Shown in pieces: positions 58,319 to 64,000 of a DNA stretch of 64,000 nucleotides. Source of the DNA: Lysobacter panacisoli. GTDB lineage: Bacteria > Pseudomonadota > Gammaproteobacteria > Xanthomonadales > Xanthomonadaceae. The stretch spans positions 3,664,247 through 3,728,246 of the forward strand of contig NZ_VLNU01000001.1 in assembly GCF_009765165.1 (NCBI RefSeq), written 5' to 3'. The translations under genes were made by a program, and so were the position numbers. The first letter of the stretch is position 1; every line of letters begins with the position of its first letter. Below the pieces are notes generated by a model. That model made no database searches and was not told the DNA's origin. It saw only the letters and a list, made by a program, of their open reading frames with translations.

Positions 58319-59242
58319 TCAGCGCGGCGCCAGTGCGAAATCGATCGCGGCGCAAACGGCCGCAGCCTGCGCGGCGTTGCACTGCTCGGGCGTGGCGCGC
58401 GGGCTGTCGGGATAGACCTCGGTAGTGGTCTTGTAGCGCGCATCGGTCATGCCCGCGCACAGGCCGAGCTTGCGCAGCGGATAGCGGATGACGCCGGGCG
58501 CGACCACGGTCGAACCGATGATCTTGCCCTCGGCATCTGCCGGCGCGATGTGCGTGACTTTCGCGACCGCATCGATCACCGCCTGCTGGAACGCCGGCTG
58601 CGGATGTTCGCTGTCGTCCACCAGATAAAAACCATCGGGAATGCCGTCGGGCTCGAACGGCTTGCCGTCGCGTGCGGCGAGCGCGGGACGGAACTCGGAC
58701 TCGTCGCTGTCTGTAGTCTCGTGCAGGTCGATGTGCACTAGCACACGCTCGCGCAGGGGCGCGACCAGTCGCATCAGCGCGGCAGATTCCTCGGCCGGGC
58801 TGTCGTCGCGGAAGGAACGGTTCGGGTCGACCGCGTTGGCGTTCCAGCGATGGATACGCTCGTACGCCCACGGACTGACGCACGGCGCGACGAGCAGGTT
58901 CGCGCGACCGGCGTACTCGTCCGCATGACGATCGACGAAGCGCAGCGCGCCGTGCACGCCGCTGGTTTCGTAGCCGTGTACGCCGCCGGTGACGAGCACG
59001 ACAGGCAACGCATCGTTCCAGTCGCGATTGCGCAGCGCGAACAGCGCATGCGTTTCATCGGCGTACGTCAGCTGTCCGTATTGGACGACATCGAAGCGCT
59101 CGCGCAGCCGGTCGATCTCGCCGACCACTTCATCGGCGTAGCTGCGCTGCCGGCGCTGTCGCGACAGCCATTCCGCCTTCTCCGCCGCGCCCCACGCGAT
59201 TCCGGGCGTTCCGATGGGATAGAAGGCGGTCGTGGCGTTCAT
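58319..59242 (-). CDS. M14-family metallocarboxypeptidase (succinylglutamate desuccinylase/aspartoacylase-like)
   Basis: 307 aa. Zinc ligands His89 and Glu92 (GGVHGYETSG) and His174 (VHIDLHETTDSDE) fit M14; RWNANAVDPNRSF is the usual substrate-binding arginine-asparagine loop. Glu in YKTTTEVYPDSP is likely the general base. No signal peptide, so cytosolic. Cleaves C-terminal amino acids or acyl groups from small amides; the exact substrate is unknown. Confidence 0.88.
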   Translation of the reverse strand: MNATTAFYPIGTPGIAWGAAEKAEWLSRQRRQRSYADEVVGEIDRLRERFDVVQYGQLTYADETHALFALRNRDWNDALPVVLVTGGVHGYETSGVHGALRFVDRHADEYAGRANLLVAPCVSPWAYERIHRWNANAVDPNRSFRDDSPAEESAALMRLVAPLRERVLVHIDLHETTDSDESEFRPALAARDGKPFEPDGIPDGFYLVDDSEHPQPAFQQAVIDAVAKVTHIAPADAEGKIIGSTVVAPGVIRYPLRKLGLCAGMTDARYKTTTEVYPDSPRATPEQCNAAQAAAVCAAIDFALAPR

Positions 59243-59313
59243 TCGGGGGGCTCTGGCGTCGTCGCGGAAAACGCGACTTTAGCATCGCGGCACCACGCGG
59301 ACCGGGCTCCGGT

Positions 59314-60513
59314 TCACGCCAGCGCGTCGATGCGGGCCATGACCATCGGACGGATGAGGTCTTCGCTGCGCTCCAGCGAGCGGTCGAGGCTGCGCCGCGC
59401 CCAGGCTTCGGATTCGCCCATGCACCGACGCGCGGACACCGCGTCGCCCTGCATCGCGAACGTCAGCGCCTGCAGGCGAAGCTTCACGCAGGGCAGCGCC
59501 CATGCCACGTCTCGGTCGAGCTCGCCATCGAGCGGACCTTCGACCACATGTCCGGCCATCGCTGCCGCGAAACGCAACTCGCACCATGCCAGCGAGATGA
59601 AGCCGAGCATGGCCTGGTACACAGCCGGCTGCATCGCACCGACCTGCGCCTCGATCTCCTCGCGCATCGCGGCCGCTTGTTCCCACTCGCCGCGGTGATG
59701 GAACTGCTTCAGCCGCAGCCACGCATGCATGAAGGGACCGGGCTGCGCGTAGCGTTGCAGCGCCTGAATGTCGCGTTCGGGCAGGTCCTCGATGGTGCTA
59801 CCCCACATCAGCAGGCTGTTCAGGCGCGCCATCACCATTGGCGGCTCGTCGTCGTCGATGCCGCGGAACCAGCGCCACAGCTGCAGGCCATCACTGCCGA
59901 AGGCGCCCGACGGCGTAGGAATCAGGTTCACGATGGCGATCGCGAGGTTGAACACGCACAGCCCAAGCAGCAATGCGCCCGTCTCGTGGTGGCGCAGCGC
60001 CGATGCGCCGGCAAACGCGACTGCCGCGACCAGCAGATTCGCCAGAGGGCCTCCGGCGATCACGATGACGGCCTGTCGCGCCACCGGACGGTCCGGCGCG
60101 AACATCGACTGCACGAAGCCGGCGAACTCGCGTGGACCGCGCTTCCAGCGCATGCGCAGGCCCCGGCGCATCAACTGGATGTTGACGCGTCCCACCTGCA
60201 CCTGGACCACGCGTCCGCCGACCAGCAGTGCGCCAGCCGCGTGTCCGGCCTCATGTGCGACGAACGTGAACAGCACCGCCGCACACCAGAACGGAATGAA
60301 CCACAACGAATGCATGACGATGCCGCTGAGCAGCAGCAGGCCGAAGCCAGCCAAACCGACGAGCACCTGCAGCGCCTTGAAGATCGTCGTCAGCCAGGCC
60401 GGCGGCAGCCAGTCCGCGCCACCTTCGGCCAGGCCGAGCATGTCCAGCGACAGGCCAGCCGCAGCCAGCACTTGCTCGTCACTGTGCGCCGCCGTTTCTT
60501 CGATTCCGTTCAT
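59314..60513 (-). CDS. Site-2-protease-like (M50) membrane metallopeptidase
   Basis: 399 aa from ATG 60513 (alternative 60537). Metal motif HEAGH: His87, Glu88, His91, within a membrane helix (AAVLFTFVAHEAGHAAGALLVGG). A second conserved block is LLLGLCVFNLAIAIVNLIPTPSGAFGSDGLQLWRWFRG, where NLIPTP...DG matches the second S2P motif. The C-terminal ~160 residues are soluble and helical (TPR-like). S2P enzymes cut membrane-bound anti-sigma factors or signal peptides; this one is of the long cytosolic-tail type and has no partner in the window. Confidence 0.85.
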   Translation of the reverse strand: MNGIEETAAHSDEQVLAAAGLSLDMLGLAEGGADWLPPAWLTTIFKALQVLVGLAGFGLLLLSGIVMHSLWFIPFWCAAVLFTFVAHEAGHAAGALLVGGRVVQVQVGRVNIQLMRRGLRMRWKRGPREFAGFVQSMFAPDRPVARQAVIVIAGGPLANLLVAAVAFAGASALRHHETGALLLGLCVFNLAIAIVNLIPTPSGAFGSDGLQLWRWFRGIDDDEPPMVMARLNSLLMWGSTIEDLPERDIQALQRYAQPGPFMHAWLRLKQFHHRGEWEQAAAMREEIEAQVGAMQPAVYQAMLGFISLAWCELRFAAAMAGHVVEGPLDGELDRDVAWALPCVKLRLQALTFAMQGDAVSARRCMGESEAWARRSLDRSLERSEDLIRPMVMARIDALA

Positions 60514-60571
60514 TCCGCCCCCAGCGGATGTCCCCATGCGCCGATGGTATCGCTTCGCCGGCGCGCGCGGC

Positions 60572-61456
60572 TCAGCGCAGGCGCTTCTCGAACCAGTGGT
60601 CCGCGTACGGATTGTCGTTGTACGGGGCGATCTCGCGGTAGCCGCTGCGCGCGTAAAGCGCACGCGCTTCGGTCAGGCTGCGATTGGTGTCCAGGCGGAT
60701 GGTGCGCAGACCCATGTCGCGCGCCTGCAACTCCAGCGCATCGAGCAGGCGTTGCGCGATGCCCAGCCCGCGCGCGGACGGCGCGACCCACATGCGTTTG
60801 ATCTCGCCGACGCCGCGACCCAGCACCTTCAATGCGCCGCAGCCCAGCGCATGCTCGTCGAGGCGTGCGAGCAACAGCACACCCGAGGGCGGCACCAGTT
60901 CCTGCGGATCGGCCGACGGCCCGCGCGAGGGATCGAAGCCGGATTCGAAACGTTCCGCCAGTTCGCGCAGGTAAGCGTCGATGCAGGCGTGCGCATCGTT
61001 GCTGGAGGGATCTTCCGCGGCGACCGTCACCGACGCCGCACGCATCAGGCGCTCCACCTCCGCCATCGCCGCGACGAGTCGTCCGCGCTGCGACTCGCCG
61101 AGCGATTCCAGCAGCGACGTCGCGAACGCCTCCGAGCAGCGGTCGAGCGCTTCCACCTCGCGCCGTCCCTTGGCCGTCAGTGTGATGCGACGCACGCGTG
61201 CGTCGTCCGGCGCGGGCTGCGACTTCAGCAGGCCCTGCGCTTCCAGAGAACGCAATAGTCGGCTGATGTAGCCCGAATCCAGCGACAGCCGCGCGCGCAG
61301 CTCGCGTACGGACGCACCGTCGCGTCCGATCTCGAACAAGAGCCGTGACTCCGCCAGCGGGCGGCCGCGTCCGAGGTAATCGTCGTCGAGCACGCCGATG
61401 CGGCGCGTGACCGTCCGGTTGAAGCGCCGGACCTGTTGGATCTGGCTTTCGTCCAT
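60572..61456 (-). CDS. MarR regulator fused to a GNAT acetyltransferase
   Basis: 294 aa. Residues ~1-145 are a MarR winged helix (IGVLDDDYLGRGRPLAESRLLFEIGRDGASVRELRARLSLDSGYISRLLRSLEAQGLLKSQPAPDDARVRRITLTAKGR). Residues ~150-294 are a GNAT domain with the acetyl-CoA loop VAPSARGLGIAQRLLDALE and the closing YARSGYREIAPYNDNPYADHWFEKRL. The fusion is known in bacteria and may act as transcription regulator and small-molecule or protein acetylase at once. Divergent neighbour genes give no clue to the target. Confidence 0.92.
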   Translation of the reverse strand: MDESQIQQVRRFNRTVTRRIGVLDDDYLGRGRPLAESRLLFEIGRDGASVRELRARLSLDSGYISRLLRSLEAQGLLKSQPAPDDARVRRITLTAKGRREVEALDRCSEAFATSLLESLGESQRGRLVAAMAEVERLMRAASVTVAAEDPSSNDAHACIDAYLRELAERFESGFDPSRGPSADPQELVPPSGVLLLARLDEHALGCGALKVLGRGVGEIKRMWVAPSARGLGIAQRLLDALELQARDMGLRTIRLDTNRSLTEARALYARSGYREIAPYNDNPYADHWFEKRLR

Positions 61457-61538
61457 TGCCTGACTTTAGTCAGACAATTGGTTCCGATCAAGCCCGCCAT
61501 GTGCCCCGCCCGACCGACGGTATCGATGACTGCTCCGG

Positions 61539-61961
61539 TCACGCGTAATGCGCCGCGATCATCGCCACCACCACATAGCGCGCGACCTTGGCCACGGCGA
61601 CCAGCACCAGGAACACCCTCAGCGGTTCGCGCATAACGCCGGCCGCCAGCGTCAGCGGATCGCCGATGATCGGCATCCAGCTCAGCAGCAGCGACCACTT
61701 GCCGTAGCGTGCGTACCACGCCTGTGCGCGCGCCAGCTGCGCCGGCTTGACGGGGAACCAGCGGCGATCGGCGAAGCGCATGACTTCACGCCCGAGGAAC
61801 CAGTTGACGGTGGAGCCGAGCACGTTGCCCACGCTCGCCACCAGCACCAGCAGCCACGGCACATAACCCGCCACGACCAGCCCGGCGAGCAGGCCTTCCG
61901 ATTGCGCGGGCAACAACGTGGCGGCGACGAACGCCGCGGCGAACAGACCTAGGTAAGGCAT
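61539..61961 (-). CDS. YqaA-like (DedA superfamily) membrane protein
   Basis: 140 aa with about four membrane segments. YLGLFAAAFVAATLLPAQSEGLLAGLVVAGYVPWLLVLVASVGNVLGSTVNWFLGREVMRF and YGKWSLLLSWMPIIGDPLTLAAGVMREPL match YqaA family SNARE-assoc proteins, which are short relatives of DedA. Probably involved in lipid handling. The DedA-rhodanese protein at 20024 is a distant homologue. Confidence 0.88.
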   Translation of the reverse strand: MPYLGLFAAAFVAATLLPAQSEGLLAGLVVAGYVPWLLVLVASVGNVLGSTVNWFLGREVMRFADRRWFPVKPAQLARAQAWYARYGKWSLLLSWMPIIGDPLTLAAGVMREPLRVFLVLVAVAKVARYVVVAMIAAHYA

Positions 61962-61981
61962 CCCGCGATTCTACGGACCCG

Positions 61982-63082
61982 TCACGCCAGCGAAACCGCC
62001 TTGCCCGTGCGCACCGACTCGTAGATAGCCTGCATGATGCGCACGTCGCGCAGGCCTTCCTCGCCGGGCACCTTGGTCGGCCTGCTTTCGAGGATGCATT
62101 GCGCGAAGTCGTCCATCTCCGCGGCGAACAGGTCGATTTCCGGGAAGCGGATTTCCTTGCCGTCGCTGCGGCGGCCGTGGTTGCCGTCGTAGAAGAAGGC
62201 CGGATCGAGTTCGAACCAGCCGCGCTCGGCGTTCACGCGCAGGTTCTGGATGCGGCCGGCCTTGTAGCTGGTGCTGCAATACGCGACCACGCCGCTGGGA
62301 AACTTCGTCGTCCAGACGATGGTTTCGTCGACCTGCGCGAACTTCACCGGATCCGTCTTGGTCTCCAGCGCGGACACCAGCACGGGCTCTTCGCCGGTGA
62401 GGTAACGCGTGGCCTGCAGCGCGTAGATGCCGACGTCCATCAGCGCACCGCCGCCGGCGAGATCGCGCTTGAGCCGCCACTGGTCCGGATCGCCGACATC
62501 GATGGCGAAACCCGCCTGCAGGATCGTCGGCTTGCCGAAGATCTGCTCGCGGACCAGGCGGATGCATTCCAGATGGTGCGGATCGAACTGGCACCGATAA
62601 GCAGTGCCGAGCATCCGCCCCGCCGCGCGGCACGCATCGATCATCTGCTGGCAGCGCTCGACGGAGATCTCCAGCGGCTTCTCGCAGAACACATGCTTGC
62701 CTGCCTTCGCTGCCGCGATGGTGTGCGGCGCATGCAGCGCGTTGGGCGTGACCACGTAGACGATGTCGATATCGCGGTTATCGGCCATGCGATGCATCGT
62801 GTCGTACGAGTACACGCTGTCCGCGCGAATGCCGTACTTCGCCTTCCACGCCTCGGCCTTGGCAGGCGTGCCGGTGACGATGCCGGCCAGCCGGCAATGC
62901 TTGGTCTTCATCAATGCCGGCGCGATCTGGTGTTCGCTCAATCGCCCCAGCCCGCAGATCGCGATGCCTAGCTTGCGCGACTCGTTCGCGCGCGCCCGGG
63001 TGGAACTGGTGCTGATGAAAGGCGCCGCCGCCATCGCGACCGCGGTCGAAGCCAGGAACTGACGACGGGACACCTCGGGCAT
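61982..63082 (-). CDS. Tat-exported Gfo/Idh/MocA-family oxidoreductase
   Basis: 366 aa. Twin-arginine motif VSRRQFLAS at the start, then a hydrophobic stretch and ASTSSTRARA, so the enzyme is exported with bound cofactor. NAD(P)-binding motif: GIAICGLGRLSEHQI; the conserved EKP lysine is in VFCEKPLEIS. The second domain (AGFAIDVGDPDQWRLKRDLAGGGALMDVGIYALQATRYL) is of glucose-fructose oxidoreductase type. Likely substrates are sugars or sugar derivatives in the periplasm. Starts ATG 63082. Confidence 0.9.
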   Translation of the reverse strand: MPEVSRRQFLASTAVAMAAAPFISTSSTRARANESRKLGIAICGLGRLSEHQIAPALMKTKHCRLAGIVTGTPAKAEAWKAKYGIRADSVYSYDTMHRMADNRDIDIVYVVTPNALHAPHTIAAAKAGKHVFCEKPLEISVERCQQMIDACRAAGRMLGTAYRCQFDPHHLECIRLVREQIFGKPTILQAGFAIDVGDPDQWRLKRDLAGGGALMDVGIYALQATRYLTGEEPVLVSALETKTDPVKFAQVDETIVWTTKFPSGVVAYCSTSYKAGRIQNLRVNAERGWFELDPAFFYDGNHGRRSDGKEIRFPEIDLFAAEMDDFAQCILESRPTKVPGEEGLRDVRIMQAIYESVRTGKAVSLA

Positions 63083-63234
63083 GACCGGTCCTCGAGCGGG
63101 TGCTGCGGGAGAAGGTAACCGGGCCAAGGGCGTGAGGCCAGCGGTCCTGCCGGCGACAGGCATGAACCGGGATCTGACCAGATGTGAACACCGCTGGCAT
63201 GGTCGCGCATAACCAGATCGAAGGTGTTCGGGCA

Positions 63235-63690
63235 CTACGGAGCATTCGACGTTGCGGTGCCCGAGTAGATCTGGCGGCGAATCCTTGGATGCCCCTTGTC
63301 GCCTGTGATGCCCGTCAGGACATTGACCTTGAGCGTGGTTGGTGTGGACAGGAATTCGAGCGTGAAGAGTTCTCCCTGCCATTCCTCATCCGTAACCTGG
63401 TCACGAATGGGCACCACAAAACGCACGACCACGCCATCCGGGGCCGGTGCAGTGCGCCATGTGGCCACCGCTACTTCGGGAAGTGGCATTCTGGCCATGT
63501 AGGTGCGCCCTCCCCCGAAGTCAGAGTCGCCCCGGTTGCCGCCAGGCAATACCGTCTTGCCGTAGTCGATGCGGTAGTCGTAAACGCGCGGGCCGTCAAT
63601 ATCCATGTCCACGCTGTGCAGCCGTGACGACGACTTTGATGGTGTGCAGGCCGTTAGACACAGCATCAGCGATAGGAGTATGGACTTCAT
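63235..63690 (-). CDS. Lipoprotein of unknown function, copy 1 of a tandem pair
   Basis: 151 aa. Lipobox LTAC (Cys15) after MKSILLSLMLC. The mature part is beta-rich: YDYRIDYGKTVLPGGNRGDSDFGGGRTYMARMPLPEVAVATWRTAPAPDGVVVRFVVPIRDQVTDEEWQGELFTLEFLSTPTTLKVNVLTGITG. It aligns over at least its C-terminal half with the gene at 63794. Function unknown. The two copies are in the same direction, so they may be a recent duplication. Confidence 0.75.
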   Translation of the reverse strand: MKSILLSLMLCLTACTPSKSSSRLHSVDMDIDGPRVYDYRIDYGKTVLPGGNRGDSDFGGGRTYMARMPLPEVAVATWRTAPAPDGVVVRFVVPIRDQVTDEEWQGELFTLEFLSTPTTLKVNVLTGITGDKGHPRIRRQIYSGTATSNAP

Positions 63691-63793
63691 GTTATGGGCC
63701 CTTTCCCGCACCAAACCCACCCAGACCGACGACGGCGGCGGGGACTCGGCATCCCAGGCAGTAGATGCGGGTCTGCGTGTCGGGCACTGCTCG

Positions 63794-64000
63794 TCATTGG
63801 TCCGGATCTGCGGTGCTGCTGAAGTAGATTTGACGACTTTGCTCGGGATGCCATTGGTTACCCGGAATGCCATTGGTGTCATTGACCTTGAGTGTGGTCG
63901 GCGTGGAATGAAATTCCAGCGCGAAGTGGTAGCCGTTCCATTCTTCGCTCGTCACCTGGTCGCGAATGGGCACTACAAACCGCACCACCGTGCCATCCGG
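63794..64000 (-). CDS. Lipoprotein copy 2 of the tandem pair, cut by the window end
   Basis: Only the last 68 codons are in the window; the frame is open to base 64000. PDGTVVRFVVPIRDQVTSEEWNGYHFALEFHSTPTTLKVNDTNGIPG matches the first copy closely (PDGVVVRFVVPIRDQVTDEEWQGELFTLEF). The end differs: RQIYFSSTADPDQ against RQIYSGTATSNAP. The 103 bases between the copies hold the start region of copy 1. Confidence 0.75.
   Translation of the reverse strand, partial: PDGTVVRFVVPIRDQVTSEEWNGYHFALEFHSTPTTLKVNDTNGIPGNQWHPEQSRQIYFSSTADPDQ

Overview
The window looks like a chromosomal stretch of a GC-rich gammaproteobacterium of the Xanthomonadaceae, most like Lysobacter. Signs are strongly GC-biased codons, a class III PHA synthase, a GH18 chitinase, an SLC5-type hybrid histidine kinase, and pairs of CCCGGGTAAGCGAAGCGC hairpins. 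This placement is inference from gene content only.

Layout. 1-3.1 kb is core sequence: the end of ccmI, a MetX-type acyltransferase, cysteine dioxygenase and a DUF2214 membrane protein. A tRNA-Leu(CAA) at 3142-3228 is the insertion site of a 14.4-kb integrative element (3210-17605). Its bounds are an imperfect repeat of the tRNA 3' end (20 nt left, 19 nt right). Both ends carry GGGGCAA motifs, including a pair spaced 12 bp at each end. The element reads: tyrosine integrase; unknown protein; AlpA-like regulator; a translationally coupled replication module (two zinc-finger proteins and a RecA-like ATPase); then cargo. Rightward cargo is a MazG-like pyrophosphohydrolase, an EVE/PUA-like HNH nuclease, a DUF262-HNH (GmrSD/SspE-like) protein, and a PIN-domain protein tightly coupled to an 801-aa all-helical protein. 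Leftward cargo is a four-gene run: a triple-repeat protein, a HEPN/AbiU2-like protein, a protein with nuclease-like motifs, and a tail-anchored protein. Base composition in the cargo is visibly more AT-rich than its surroundings. Nearly all cargo looks like anti-phage or conflict machinery, so this is a mobile defence island. The PIN/801-aa pair and the leftward four-gene run are the best candidates for undescribed systems.

17.6-28.4 kb: core genes, including a DedA-rhodanese fusion, NRDE/TANGO2 protein, SGNH lipoprotein, and a polyhydroxyalkanoate cluster (phaC, phaE with a histone-like tail, pssA, a 3-hydroxybutyrate oligomer hydrolase), then a LuxR-type response regulator. 28.4-43.6 kb: the convergent SLC5-PAS-HK-REC hybrid kinase, a TonB receptor divergent from a GntP permease, a PLP decarboxylase, a YjbR-like gene with a probable frameshift, a CPA2 antiporter, a class C serine hydrolase and small stress proteins. 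43.9-64 kb: an unusual 1111-aa periplasmic/membrane protein, a periplasmic peroxiredoxin, a Tat-exported dienelactone hydrolase, a propeller lipoprotein, GAF-GGDEF cyclase, GH18 chitinase, a membrane-anchored helical-toroid-like protein, M14 and M50 peptidases, a MarR-GNAT fusion, a Gfo/Idh/MocA oxidoreductase, and a tandem pair of paralogous lipoproteins cut by the window end.

Several genes (metX, cysteine dioxygenase, the LuxR regulator, GAF-GGDEF) have a -10-like hexamer ending 6-7 nt before ATG and no Shine-Dalgarno, suggesting leaderless mRNAs. No rRNA or CRISPR array was seen.
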